The notes under the pieces are model-generated. The model did not search any database, was not told the DNA's origin, and saw only the letters and a program-made list of their open reading frames with translations. A stretch of 64,000 bases of DNA. Source: Buxus sempervirens (Eukaryota > Streptophyta > Magnoliopsida > Buxales > Buxaceae). The stretch covers positions 4,884,595 to 4,948,594 of the forward strand of contig OX387182.1 of assembly GCA_947561395.2 (NCBI GenBank), read 5' to 3'. Numbering within the stretch: the first letter of the stretch is position 1; every line of letters begins with the position of its first letter. The translations under genes were made by a program, and so were the position numbers. Positions 1 through 10,869 of this stretch are shown here, one piece after another.

Positions 1-60
1 GGAAAATTATGAAAAAGTCACTTTTTAAACATATTTATAAAAATAATCAACTAAGAGCCC
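1..60. mobile_element. MITE arm (left-end sequence)
   Basis: The window opens with a sequence nearly identical to the left terminal arm of the long-TIR MITE found complete at 31697-32073 (GGAAAATTATGAAAAAGTC, then an AT-rich arm). Only this arm is visible here; a matching opposite arm lies at 5706-5790. The two may be halves of one element split by later insertions, but that is inference. Confidence 0.4.
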
Positions 61-753
61 AAATTGTTAGAGCAGTAAGTTTTGCCCGGCCCGCCCAACC
101 CAACCCGAATAATAGCCCGATCTAAGGTTTATTTTGGGTTTGGGTTTGGGTTGGGCTTGATTTTAGGCCCGAACTTGATTTTAGGTTGGACTTGGGTTTG
201 TACCTCATAGCTCAAAAAACCCAAAAAACCTGAACTCTATAAAGCCAAGGTAAAATAACTTACCGCAAACCCCATCTTCTTCCTAAGTTCTTTCAAACTC
301 AAAGTTCTTCCTCTCTATTTTCCAATCAATTCCTCAATAGATAAGGTTTTATAGAATTGAGTATAAAGCTTCAAACCTAGAACCTTTTCAAGATTTATGA
401 AAGTTGATAGACCTTTGTATGAATAATGACTTGAGATTTACAAAGGACCACATTTTCAGTAAGTATTTCTTTCATAATGTTGAATTTGTTGTCTTATAAT
501 TTGGTTAATAAATCTTAGAAATGTTACAATTTAAAAACTCAATTTTTTGCTTTTCTATACTAAAAACATTATAGACTTGTTGCCTTTGGTATTACATTTC
601 ATTAGATCCTTGATAGATCCCATTAATTTAGATCAACTCAAACCTAGCCCGAACTTGAGAAATAATTTTAGGGTTGGGTTTAGGTTCAAGCAGTTTGGGT
701 TTAGGGCGGGCCAAGGTGAGTTTGGGCCAATTGATTTTAGATTGGATTGAGCC
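61..753. other. Intergenic, GGGTTT/CCCGAA-rich degenerate repeat
   Basis: No gene is seen. Two stretches (about 80-215 and 630-745) share degenerate GGGTTTGGGTT and CCCGAACTTGA motifs, as in a low-complexity non-autonomous element. This is not a telomere array, because the unit is not TTTAGGG and is irregular. Confidence 0.4.
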
Positions 754-1128
754 TGTGCGCATCTGATTTCGGCCGCACACGAGATGCATACAAAATGATG
801 CGCGCCTTGGGACTGTTTGGAGTCGCCACTGCCTGAAAGTTGCAGGCAGACACAAAGGGGCACCTATTCGGGCATAATTTTTCTGGTCTGCGGCTTTATT
901 AGAGATCTGAGCAAGTTCTTGGTTATGTCTAGGGAAGTCCGAAGACACCCTAGCCCGCCCCGTCAGTCGACGGGTCCCATGGGTCTCTCTGGTTTGAGTA
1001 AACTTAGTTCTCACGAAATTCCTAGGCCAGCATGCATATTAATTTGGTCTGATGGGGACCGCTGAGGGTGTGGGTCCCCTTTTTATTTGATTTTATCTTT
1101 TTATCGGTTAATGAAGTGGGTCTGGTAT

Positions 1129-3737
1129 TGTAACGCCCCGGAACCGGGTTACGTAATGAAACCGTAACTCTTTCCCGAGAAGTTAACTATTATATACAGG
1201 ATCGCTATATCAGAGTAAGGAAAACATGAAATGGCAAAAACATAGTCAAAGTCATCTAAAATTTTCCCCAACTCACCTGAACTAAGCATATACCCGCCTG
1301 TATCAACCTCTCTGAAATCTGAAAACAAAACAAAACAGTGAGATACGACTATTTCAGTAAGTAGCAATGCATGCACAAAATATAGTTATAACAGTACTAA
1401 AACATGCACGATTAAAAATACACGACGATCAACCACGGGTAATCCGTCTAATCTCGAAAATACATCGTCAATCACATTCGGAAATCTTATGTATTGGGAC
1501 TCGTGAAGTTTGTCTATTTTGTGTGGCTAAGCACTAGAGTTCCAGACAATCTAGTCTAACACTGCAACAGCTCGAACATCCAATATTGTCGCCCTCATGG
1601 CGGAAATACTCAAGTGACCTCACCATCATGGTGGGAACGAAATTGCTGCAGCGCTTCCCTCATGGAAGGCCTCTCCATCATGAAGGAAATGCATGAAGGA
1701 ACTCCAGACTCAAATCCAAACAAAACATACAAATTCCACCTACAACTAGACTGTGGATCCACACTAAGTCTCGCCTTATTAAGTCGGGAAAATTTCTTAT
1801 ATACAATGCAATGTAACTTACATCATGCTTGTAGTAAAAGAAAACATTTATCGTGAACAATATCAAATTCAGTTTCATTTACTCACTAAAACCTTCCAAC
1901 AGAAAAATACAGCATTTGATACATAATTTAGGAATATTCACCATGTCATCAAACTAGAGACAAATAAACACCTAGTTATTCCATAATAAAAAACAGATTA
2001 GATTTATAGTTACATGTTAAGCAAAACAAATAAAGATTATTTCAGATCCCAAAATTCCAACGACTACACCCTTAGGTTAGGACTCCAATTTTTCCAACAC
2101 TTAACCAATTTAATTCTAAGATCAATTATGCCCAGAATCTTACTATACATGATAATCACTATAGATGACTATATGCTAATAACAATAAAATTCAGAAACA
2201 TCTTAAGTCTCTACAAACAGTATTTTCCTGAACCCTTTTTACATGCTTACCAATAACATTATCCCCCAAGACTTCCAAAAACTCTTATTTATTCTCTGTT
2301 GAGAATTTAATTTCCTCCCTCTAATTTAATCCTATGATTAACAATGTATTACAATACTTTAATCCACTCATTTAGACTTGATGCAGGTGTTAAAAATCAG
2401 TTCCAACCAAAGAATCACAACAGCCGCAACTCTGCATATGAAATTAGGTCTGGCGCTAACCAACATCATCTGGTGCTAACCTAGTGAGGTTGGCACCAGC
2501 TCTTTGCACTTAGCGGTGGGCAAATTCCAGCTCTGGTGCTAACCTCTTTGAGGTTGGCGCCAGGTCCATTAGGTTGGCACTAGGTCCCAATTCAACTCGG
2601 TAATTCTCCAACTTGTAGCAGTTGCTTATTTTACCCTTTCGAATCAATTTAGACCTTAAGGGAACCCCCCACACAGCACATAGGGTCCTAACCACCCCAT
2701 AAAACTCCTTCGAAAATATATAAACCAGATTATACCACCATTAAAAATCATCCGCCGCACTATTAACAAAACTGGAAATTATCCCCCACACATTCGTATC
2801 CTTTATTAGATCTTAAAAGAAGACACAGAAAACATGCTATTATCGAAGGTGCTAACTTGCCTCTTGATTGCTAGAATCCAACTTCAACGGAAACAAAGAT
2901 GAAGATCGAATATTCTCCATGCCCAGACCTTCCTCAACGAACTGATAATCCACTGGAACTTGGACGACTTCTGCTCCAACAAAACAGACGTACTCACTAA
3001 CAGCAACAAACTCTTCTTCTTTCTTTCAAACAAATCTCTCTCCACTCCTTCTCAACTCTCCGATCTAACGTTTTCATTTGTTTGCACTACTCCGAATATG
3101 AGCGGTCAAGACGGTTGGAAACGCTTGGCGAACCAACTGTTTGTAACGCTCGGCGAAACACTTTCTTTCGTTTCAAAAACTTTTTATTTCCTTTTTGATC
3201 ATGTGTAGTGCTCTACCACCATATCTCCTCACACACACACCCACACGCACGCGCACACACACACACGCACACGCACGCGCACACGCACGCGCACGCACAC
3301 GCACACGCACACGCACACGCACACACACAGATATATATATATATATTATTGATATTATTATTATTCATTTCCAGCTCCCTAAACTTTTCTCATAATATAA
3401 TATTATTTCATATTGAAGTTAATATATATAACACCACTTACTATTAGCTTCTATAATTAATAATTTCTGAAATCCCCAAAATGCCCTCGCATGGCTTCTA
3501 CCCTAACACAAGATCGCCCCCACTTTATTTTATTTCTAATAATATTTTTCTAAATAAAATTTATTTACTATAAACTTATAATATAATCTTACTTACTCTT
3601 AACTTACATAAGCCGACTTTTATGAAAATCCCATATTGCCCTTGTGACACAACTACCTGAATTATCCCTCATTATTTATTTTTGATAATATTAGCAAATT
3701 CCTTATATTAGGATAATAAAAAATCTCGGGTCTTACA
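1129..3737 (-). mobile_element. Nested solo LTR, probable Ty3/gypsy type
   Basis: The sequence starts TGTAACGCCCCGG and ends TCGGGTCTTACA, and is flanked by the 5-bp direct repeat GGTAT (1124-1128 and 3738-3742). It sits inside solo LTR copy 1. At 2609 bp with no coding capacity it fits a solo LTR. On the minus strand the ends read TGTAAGACCC to GGGGCGTTACA, which resembles many plant gypsy LTRs (family knowledge); the lineage is inferred. Confidence 0.7.
3222..3330. repeat. (CA)n/(CGCA)n microsatellite
   Basis: A long run of CA with interspersed CG steps, followed by a short TA run at 3331-3346. It lies inside the nested LTR. Open reading frames through it are low-complexity artefacts. Confidence 0.9.
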
Positions 3738-4985
3738 GGTATAGGCCCCATTGGAAGGCTCAATGGAATCCAAGTTGGACTTAAGTCAAGCCCAAGACCC
3801 AATTCGGGTTATTGGGTAACCCTTATTGGATTTGGCTACTTGGTTTAAAGGTTGATTAACTATTTACAAAATTAGTGAGTTGAAGTTTTTTAGGGCCCAA
3901 TGGGCTTGGATTTAGCCTAAGGGCAATTAATCATGTGGCCTTTAGCCCATTTATCAAAATGGGCTTTGGTTGGGCCGGATTGGATGTGGGCCCCATTGTA
4001 GGGCCTACGAAGCCTTAGTGGGCCCAGTTAGGCCCACGGTCTCTAAAATGGGCTTGGAAAAGTACAAGAAGCACAGTGGGTCAGATTATATCAAAATGGG
4101 TCGGATTGGGTCCAACCGGGTCAAGAAAATGGATTTTTTTAAAGTATTTATAGGCTTGACCTCATTCTAATCGTGGTTTGAATTGAATCGTATTTAATAT
4201 ACAGTTCAGGCCAGATCGTATTTCAAATACGGTCAAGTTTAGACCATATTTAAAATACGATTTTGGCCCAATTTCCCAAAAAACGTTGCAATAGCCCGGG
4301 ATTTGGTTCGCTGGTTCCTTTTCGCCGTTTGCCGACTTTCGCTGGTATTTTCCAGCACCTCCAAGTGGTTCAAAACCCTTTCTCTTGGCTCAAATATCCA
4401 CTTTTCGGAGTCCCATCAAGAGAAAAGATCTCATCTTTTCATCCTGCGCCTAATCCATTCACAATCCTGCACGCGCAGAATCAAGAAAGGAGAGAGGGGA
4501 AGGATTACGGGGTACAATTAGACTTAAGAGGACATGACCCCTCTTATAAATAAATTAACATAAAAGGGGTTTGTTTGGAAATGTTTAATTAGACCCTTTC
4601 TTAACAAGATTCCTCTCTTCTCCCATTATTCCGCATGAGGGAACCCCCCTCTTAGGGAGCCTCGTTTTTATACACCAAGTAACATATTAGTTAGAAAATA
4701 AAATAAAGAATAGCCTTAAAATAACCAGAAGAAAACTTTCTCAGAGAAATTTGATAACAATGTATGTTAGATACAAAACTAATTAAAAGATCACCGTGTT
4801 ATTCTTACCTTGTTCTGAGGTGTTAAGATTCTTCAGTTAATGTGGACAGCACCTCGGCAGCCTTTCCAATTTCAGAAATTGGATTCTCAAGGGTCTTTTT
4901 AGTGAAAACAACGTCAAAGGGAGCAAGAAGAGGGGCTAGGGGTATTTTGGGTATAGACAGAGTGTGGAGGTTGCACAGAGGCAGG

Positions 4986-4989
<4 letters not shown>

Positions 4990-5049
<60 letters not shown>
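4990..5049. repeat. (CT)n microsatellite
   Basis: About 60 bases of perfect CT dinucleotide repeat within solo LTR copy 1, followed by a pyrimidine-rich tail. On the minus strand it lies just downstream of the LTR TATA box, in the expected leader region. Confidence 0.9.
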
Positions 5050-5051
<2 letters not shown>

Positions 5052-5102
5052 CTCCCTTTCTCTTTCTTTCTTCCTCTTCTTTCAAATGGGGGTGAGGGGG
5101 CC

Positions 5103-5300
5103 TATTTATAAGCAAAAATTCCGTGCCCGTATTTGAAATGCGGGCATGCCTTGCCTGTATTTCAAATGCGGGCGAGCCGCTCACGTGCCGAATCTCTGCG
5201 AATCCCCTAGCTATCACCGTACAGGACGCGTGTCCGCTTCTAGAAGCTTAGAACCGTATTTCGAATATAGTCGTGCCTTGACCGTATTTAAAATACGGTC
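5103..5300 (-). promoter_or_regulatory. LTR copy 1 promoter: TATA box plus dyad cluster
   Basis: TATAAATA is read on the minus strand at 5110-5103. Upstream on that strand lie 21-bp dyads at 5125-5145 and 5153-5173 (arms of the CCCGTATTT/AAATGCGGG type) and a perfect one at 5280-5300 (arms GACCGTATTT/AAATACGGTC). The same arrangement recurs in the other LTR copies. A regulatory role is inferred from position and conservation. Confidence 0.55.
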
Positions 5301-5705
5301 ACGCACTTTTTTTTAATGTTTGGATTTCAACCCTTTATTAAATTTGACTTATATTAAGATTTGATTCCGATTTCATTGATTATTATATTAAAAAATCTTA
5401 GATTTTTATTAAAATATCATTAAAAATTAAGATATTTTCTATAAACAATTATTTTATTCATTTATTCTGCTTTTTTGCTGCTATTTTGCCACATTGACAG
5501 TTTCCTTGAAACTTCAACTGCCCATAACTTTTTTGTCCGATATTCGATTTTAGCAAAATTAGTATCTTCAGAATCAGCTTAGAATGCTCTATCCAATGGG
5601 ATCAAATTGGGCAGTTAAATTGGGGTCGAGCAAAAAGTCAACTTGTGCTCCTCTAAAAATTTGACCGGCTCATAACTTCCTCATCTAAACTCCGATTCCA
5701 GCAAC

Positions 5706-5790
5706 GAAAATGATCATTTTCTACAATTCAACATATTAATGGACTATTTTTATAAATATTTTTAAAAGTGACCTTTTTTATTATTTTCAT
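5706..5790. mobile_element. MITE arm (right-end sequence)
   Basis: Matches the right terminal arm of the MITE at 31697-32073 (ACAATTCAACATATTAATGG followed by AT-rich sequence). The final GGGAAAATTATG-type terminus is not intact. Confidence 0.4.
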
Positions 5791-6567
5791 TTAGGCTGTG
5801 TTTGTTTCATCGGATATTAGGGGAAAGAAAATATTTTCCCCGAAGTTTTTTAATTTCTTGCTGTTTGTTTCAAAGGAAAATTTTAAGTAAAGGAAAATGT
5901 TTTCCCAAACAATGAAAATATGGGGGAAAATAACATCTGTTGAAAATTAGCGGAAGTTATTTTCCTTTTCGCCAACGATTTCGTCTACGTCTTTCTCGAC
6001 GTTCTCATTGCATCTAAGAATCACAGCTGAAGTCGTGAGAACAAGCTCCTCCAACTCTGATCTACAAGCTCATGGGTGTGATCTACAGAGTCGTCAGCTT
6101 GGGTTCTAAAGGTTCTGCCGGAATCAGAGTCGTGATTTACAGAACCCAGTTCTACCGGGAACAGAGTCGTGTGATCTATAGAATCTGTGAGCTTAGGTTC
6201 TGAAGGTTCTATCGGAATCACTCGTGAGCTTGGGTCTCACGGGTGGTACGAATAATAGAAGAGGGGAGAAATTGAGAGATCAAGGACCGGTTTTCTGACA
6301 TTGTAGTCGGTGTATTTTGATCGGATAAATTTAGATGGATACAAGCTGGACAGAGAGCTTTTATGGAGTCTCCCTTTGTATCTATCTATCTTCTAAACAA
6401 ATGAGATTGAACCAAACAGCAACTTGATAAAAAAAATAGAAACCTGATCAACCCTAGTAAGTTTCAGTCGAACAAATCCAAGGAGCAATTTTTGTAAATT
6501 TAATGAAGTTCCATACCATTTTTTATATATTAAAAAAATTCAGGGATTAAAATAAAATATTGAAGTT
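5791..6567. other. Intergenic with short tandem duplication
   Basis: No gene is supported. The segment 6058-6235 holds two diverged copies of a block built around GTGTGATCTA(C/T)AGA, AGCTT(G/A)GGTTCT and GGTTCT(G/A)(C/T)CGGAATC, about 100 bp apart. Confidence 0.4.
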
Positions 6568-7788
6568 TTATCTTTCCCTACTCTTTTTAACTTTCATTTC
6601 ATTTCTTCCCTTTATGTCTATCCGGTAAAAAAATTTCTGGAAATTCATCCAACTAGCATCCAAACACCCGGAAAAAAAGCAAAAAGAAAAATTTTCACCT
6701 GGAAAATATTTTCCATTGAAACAATTGGAGCCTTGATTTTGTTTATCCATTTTTTTCTTCTTTCTACTTTTAGGTGGATCATCCACCTAAGTGATCAGGA
6801 ATTGGTGGACATATCTTCCCCACTTTGAATGCTGAAAAGCAATACCGACAAAAGAATAAAAAGGAGGTGCTTATTTTGGAAAAAAAAGGTTATTCGGTAA
6901 AGTAAAAGAAACGTTTGGCACGTTGCTTCCCCTTTCTTTCTTGTTTTTTCTTTTGGCTTTTGTAGAATTGAAATTGCTTTCATTTAAGACTTTGAGTGGA
7001 TCCGCTTTCCATTAATTGGGAATGGGTTCACTCTAATCTAAAATTTACTAGCCCAATATTATTATTTGAGTTCGTTTTGGTTCGGTTGTTCAAACAAAAT
7101 ATAAATCTTTGAATGTTTCATTCAAAGAATAGTGTGAGCTTGAACTCAACTCTAATGCAACTTCAAGCTACAAATGAAGCTCGCCTAAACCAAGTACAAA
7201 CTAAATGCTCAATTCAAGCTTTTATTCTGGTTGGATCGAGTGGGCATTGAGCGGTCGGGTTATTTTTACACAGTGGTGGAACCCCTTAAAATTTAATTTT
7301 TTTAATTTAAAATATATATTTTTCTATATGTTTTAATTGAAATTTATGTTTTGCTTTCTTTAAAATTTCTGGTTTGGTCCCCTAACTCATTAAAATTTCA
7401 ATATTTTATGAGAAATATTAATCGAAAATGTTTTTTGCCCCCGAGATTTGATGTCTTGTTCCGCCACTGGTTTACAGCTAAAAGTCGGATAAGGAGAGAT
7501 CATGGCATACGAGCAGCTTTTGAAAACATGTGGGGACACACCAGCGTTATTGTAAAGCAAAGATTCCTCCTTTTTTAGAATGTAGCTTTCCCTTTTGCAT
7601 CAATTCAATTATTGTGGTGGGATGTGACTGGATTAATTGGAAGATCGAGCGTGCCGAGTTTCAAACTTCTTGTATTTGAATCTTCATAACAAATCCGGTT
7701 CCTCATCCCACCACCATCTTCAATCTGCACTACTGAGTTCTTTTGTTTCACTCCCTATTCTTCTTTCTATCACCTTATCCCAGAAACA
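6568..7788 (+). promoter_or_regulatory. CNL1 upstream region
   Basis: Blocks of this region recur upstream of the CC fragment (32074-33153) and of CNL2 (34240-35304), including CTTTTAGGTGGATCATCCAC and the leader CTGCACTACTGAGTTCTTTT just before the start codon. The promoter was therefore duplicated with the genes. I see no convincing TATA box close to the start. Confidence 0.5.
7271..7469. mobile_element. Small hAT-like MITE
   Basis: Ends are CAGTGGTGGAACC and TTCCGCCACTG, typical hAT-like terminal repeats (family knowledge). TTTACA flanks both sides. The paralogous upstream regions at about 32800-32810 and 34670-34680 read GGTTTACA without the insert and serve as empty sites. A full 8-bp duplication is not perfect here. 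Confidence 0.65.
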
Positions 7789-9858
7789 ATGGCAGCAGAG
7801 ATATTTCTAGGCCCTATTGTTGAAAAGCTACTCGATAAGTTGATCTCTAGTTCGGTCCGATACGTTGCAGACCTATGGAAGGTCACCACCCAACTTGGAA
7901 AGATGAGCAAAACGTTGTCAGAAATTCAGGAGGTTCTGGATGACGCAGAGGCTCAGCAGATAACGAACATCCGCATCAAGGAGTGGCTGAACAAGCTTAA
8001 ACATGTGGCCTATGACTTGGAGGACTTGGTGGACGAGTTTGAGACCGAATCTCTTCGAAGGGAAGTGGAAACTGGAGCTTCAACCAGCCTAAATAAGCAG
8101 GTACGAATCCAAAACATCGTCCCTTCCTCTCTCCGTCCTTCGGTTGTTTCGTTTAAATTGAAGATAGCTTCCAGGCTAAAAAAGATTAACAAAAAACTGG
8201 AGCAAATTGCAAAAGAAAGGGATGATTACGGTTTGTCGAAAAGATTTGGAGGGAATTCCATCACTGTAGTCAAGCCACGAGCACCCACATCTTCCCTTCC
8301 AGACAACTCTCCTGTATTCGGAAGAGAGAAAGAGAAGGAAGAGCTAATCCAAAAATTGCTACAATCAGATGAAGCAAGTGATGATGGAATGCTTGTGACA
8401 GTGATTCCCATCGTGGGTATGGGTGGAGTGGGCAAGACCACCCTTGCTCGACTTCTATACAACGACGAGAGGGTCAACAAGAATTTTAATCTGAAAGCCT
8501 GGGCTTACGTGTCACAGGAATTTGATCTGGTACGTGTTACACAAGCAATTCTTGAGTCATTTGCAACCAATATGCTACGAAAAAATGAGGAGTTGGAATC
8601 ACCGGCTCTTGGGGCTGCCACCGACAAGTCTCATCATCTTGAACACCTAGATCCACTTCAAGTTACACTGAGGGAGAAGCTGAATGGGAATAAATTCTTG
8701 GTTGTTCTGGACGATGTCTGGAGCATCAGAAATACTGATTGGGATGAGTTACAGAAACCGTTTAGTGCTGGGGCCTCTGGAAGTAAAATTTTAGTTACAA
8801 CTCGAAATTCAAACTTCTTGAAAATGCCTATCGATGGTGCTTTTAATCACCCTCTTAAGGAGTTGACCAATGAGGATGGTTGGTCATTGTTTTCGCATCA
8901 CGCATTTAGAAATAGAAACCTTTATGCATATCCAGAATTGAATGAAATTGGGAAGCAAATCGTAGGAAAGTGTCAAGGTTTGCCATTGGCGGTGGTCACG
9001 CTCGGACGCCTCCTGAAATTTGTTGAAAATGTTAAGGAATGGGAAAAGATTTTGAAGAGTCAAATATGGGCTCTGCCGGCTGATCAAAGTGACATCCTTC
9101 CAGCACTAAGATTGAGCTACTTTCATCTTCCTTCACACTTGAAGCGGTGTTTTGCTTACTGTGCGATACTCCCGAAGGGCTTTAAATTTCAACCAGATTT
9201 TTTGATACCATTATGGATAGCAGAAGGTCTTGTAAAGCCTGAACAAAATAGAAATATTGAAGATGTAGGCCGAGAATATTTTGATGATCTATCATCAAGG
9301 TCATTCTTTCAAGCGACTCTGAAGGATGAATGGTACACCATGCACGACCTCATTGTGGAACTAGCTAAATTTATTTCGGGAGAAATATGCTTTCAGTTGG
9401 ATGATTTGAAGTCCAATCAATTGGTCAACATTTCCAAGAATTGTCGCCACTTTTCATATACAAGTGAGTTTTGTGAAAGTAGAACAAAATTTTGTGGCGT
9501 TTACGATGCCAAGTGCTTACGAACATTTTTCAAATTAAGAGGAGTTCCTCATAATTCCTTCTTAGCAAGACAGGTCCCATATGATTTGGTGTCATCACTG
9601 AAGTACTTACGGGTGTTCAATTTAAGGTGTTATAAGATCTCAGAGCTACCGGATTCAATCGGCAATTTGAAACATCTTAGATATCTTAACCTCGCTGGCA
9701 CTGCAATTAAGAGTTTACCGGATTCAATATGTAAACTCCACAATCTACAGTTTTTGTACGTAGTGAAATGTGGATTTCTTACTGAGTTACCTAAAGACAT
9801 GGCCAACCTGATTAACTTACGGTATTTGTGTTGGGTCAGTGAGGTATGGCCTCACTGA
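7789..9858 (+). CDS. CNL1 5' part: CC-NB-ARC-partial LRR resistance protein, truncated by retrotransposon
   Basis: This is the N-terminal part of an intracellular CNL immune receptor. ATG in AAACAATGGC starts MAAEIFLGP. An Rx-type coiled coil spans about residues 1-130 with the EDVID-like YDLEDLVDEFE. NB-ARC follows: P-loop GMGGVGKTT near 210, kinase-2 LDDVW near 308, RNBS-B SKILVTTR, GLPL near 397, RNBS-D CFAYCAILPKG and MHD at 518-520. The first LRRs (ELPDSIGNLKHLRYLNL) come next. Host sequence ends at 9828, where a copia LTR begins; translation runs nine residues into the LTR and stops at 9858. Family members are usually more than 1000 residues, so this 689-residue product is truncated. 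CNL2 at 35305 is its close intact paralogue. NB-ARC motifs are all present, so damage is confined to the LRR. Confidence 0.9.
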   Translation: MAAEIFLGPIVEKLLDKLISSSVRYVADLWKVTTQLGKMSKTLSEIQEVLDDAEAQQITNIRIKEWLNKLKHVAYDLEDLVDEFETESLRREVETGASTSLNKQVRIQNIVPSSLRPSVVSFKLKIASRLKKINKKLEQIAKERDDYGLSKRFGGNSITVVKPRAPTSSLPDNSPVFGREKEKEELIQKLLQSDEASDDGMLVTVIPIVGMGGVGKTTLARLLYNDERVNKNFNLKAWAYVSQEFDLVRVTQAILESFATNMLRKNEELESPALGAATDKSHHLEHLDPLQVTLREKLNGNKFLVVLDDVWSIRNTDWDELQKPFSAGASGSKILVTTRNSNFLKMPIDGAFNHPLKELTNEDGWSLFSHHAFRNRNLYAYPELNEIGKQIVGKCQGLPLAVVTLGRLLKFVENVKEWEKILKSQIWALPADQSDILPALRLSYFHLPSHLKRCFAYCAILPKGFKFQPDFLIPLWIAEGLVKPEQNRNIEDVGREYFDDLSSRSFFQATLKDEWYTMHDLIVELAKFISGEICFQLDDLKSNQLVNISKNCRHFSYTSEFCESRTKFCGVYDAKCLRTFFKLRGVPHNSFLARQVPYDLVSSLKYLRVFNLRCYKISELPDSIGNLKHLRYLNLAGTAIKSLPDSICKLHNLQFLYVVKCGFLTELPKDMANLINLRYLCWVSEVWPH
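9824..9828. repeat. Left target-site duplication of copia element (ATTTG)
   Basis: ATTTG precedes the 5' LTR and is repeated exactly at 15307-15311 after the 3' LTR, giving a 5-bp duplication typical of LTR retrotransposon integration. Confidence 0.95.
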
Positions 9859-10178
9859 CTATTTGCCTCCCAATGGAAGACTTTTTGGCTCAATGGGTAT
9901 GGCCTCATTTATTGATGCCTCAATGGGAGACTTTGCTCCTCGACTCCTGTATGGTTAAGGGCTTTTGCCCTTCTGTTTTGAAACTGTCTGTGTGTGTGGA
10001 AGAACACAGAAGAGAGAGAGAGAGTTCTTAGAGAGGAATCCTCCTCCGGTTGTAATGGTCTGAATTTTTTCTTCAATGAAATGGAATCTCAGATCCCGTG
10101 GACGTAGGCATTGCCGAACCACGTACATATTTGTCTCGAGTGTGTGTGAGTGTGTTAATTCTGTTTTTGGGCACAACA
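9829..10178 (+). repeat. Copia 5' LTR
   Basis: Starts TGTTGGGTCAG and ends GGGCACAACA, with TGTTG/CAACA as terminal inverted repeats. Against the 3' LTR it differs by a missing G in GATG(G)CCTC, one extra GA in the GAGA run, and C versus A in CCACGTA(C/A)ATATTT. Bases 9835-9844 and 9850-9859 form a perfect 10-bp stem with loop TATGG. Confidence 0.95.
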
Positions 10179-10181
10179 AAC

Positions 10182-10193
10182 TGGTATCAGAGC
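10182..10193 (+). other. Primer binding site, initiator tRNA-Met
   Basis: TGGTATCAGAGC lies 3 bases after the 5' LTR. It is complementary to the 3' end of plant initiator tRNA-Met, the usual primer of Ty1/copia reverse transcription. Confidence 0.92.
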
Positions 10194-10869
10194 CAGACGG
10201 AGCACTTTTCCCGAGCTCCATGTTTGATCAGCCCAGAAATCAAGTTGATAGAAATCAACTTTTGAACACACCAGTTCGTAGGGCTTGAAGAGACGATTCC
10301 AACGCATCAAAAATCAGTTCAATCGGAGTCCGGACGCTCTCTCACGCTCCGGTCAAAGTTTTGAGTAAAAGTGAACTTCATCATCTCCGGCGAATGTGAT
10401 ACTGTTCCGACGATTTTCCGGCGATCTGGTTCCGGCGAGTTTTTTCAGAAACTTGTCCGATATCTCCGAGCCGAGCCGAGCCGTGTTCCTTTCAAGCCGA
10501 ACCGAGTCAAGCCGTGTTCATTCCGAGCCGAACTGAGCCGAGTCAAGCCGTGTTCCTTCCGAGCCGAGCCGCACTCCTGCAGATTCCAGCCGAGCTGAGC
10601 TGATCCAAGGGCTCTGCTCCTGTGTGACGAACTCACACCTCTGAGCTCACCAGAACCATCAGATCTCGTCCAAACTTCGTTGGACTCCAGATTGGTCATT
10701 ATATATCTGATTTTGACGATCCAATAGTCGATTTTATCTGTTTGGATCATTTTGGAGACATCTGTCGGCTCAGATTGTGCATATCAGACCTGAAATTCGG
10801 CAAGAAACCTGTTTGAACATAGTAGCTCTTGTTCCACCAAACTTCAGACGTCGTTTTTTATCTGTTCAT
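10194..10869 (+). other. Copia 5' leader with GC-rich minisatellite
   Basis: The untranslated leader between the primer binding site and the gag start. Positions 10468-10580 carry about three degenerate 30-36 bp repeats built on GAGCCGAGTCAAGCCGTGTTC. Short open frames here look like artefacts of the repeat. A packaging or dimerization role is possible but unproven. Confidence 0.6.

Larger units (their letters stand above)
754..5708 (-). mobile_element. Solo LTR copy 1 (palindrome-bearing LTR family), split by another LTR
   Basis: It starts TGTGCGCATCTGATTTCGG and aligns by eye with the TSD-bounded solo LTR at 54220-56561. It is interrupted at 1129-3737 by a second LTR and resumes at 3743. 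Removing the insert leaves about 2.34 kb. The far end is truncated at about 5708, where a MITE arm begins, and lacks roughly the last 170 bp of copy 3. Orientation is set by a TATAAATA box read on the minus strand. No gag or pol sequence is present. Confidence 0.65.

Noticed and set aside
120..180. Interstitial telomere repeat (GGGTTTGGGTTT)
   Set aside because: The unit is not TTTAGGG and is irregular; it looks like degenerate low-complexity sequence.
3195..3447. Open frames through the CA repeat encoding His/Thr/Ala/Arg-rich peptides
   Set aside because: Pure dinucleotide repeat translated in two frames; no conservation or start context.
4842..5217. Ser/Leu-rich and Arg/Glu-rich open frames
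   Set aside because: They are the CT repeat read on opposite strands inside an LTR.
10371..10750. Open frames in the copia leader
   Set aside because: Both strands are open only because of the GC-rich tandem repeat.
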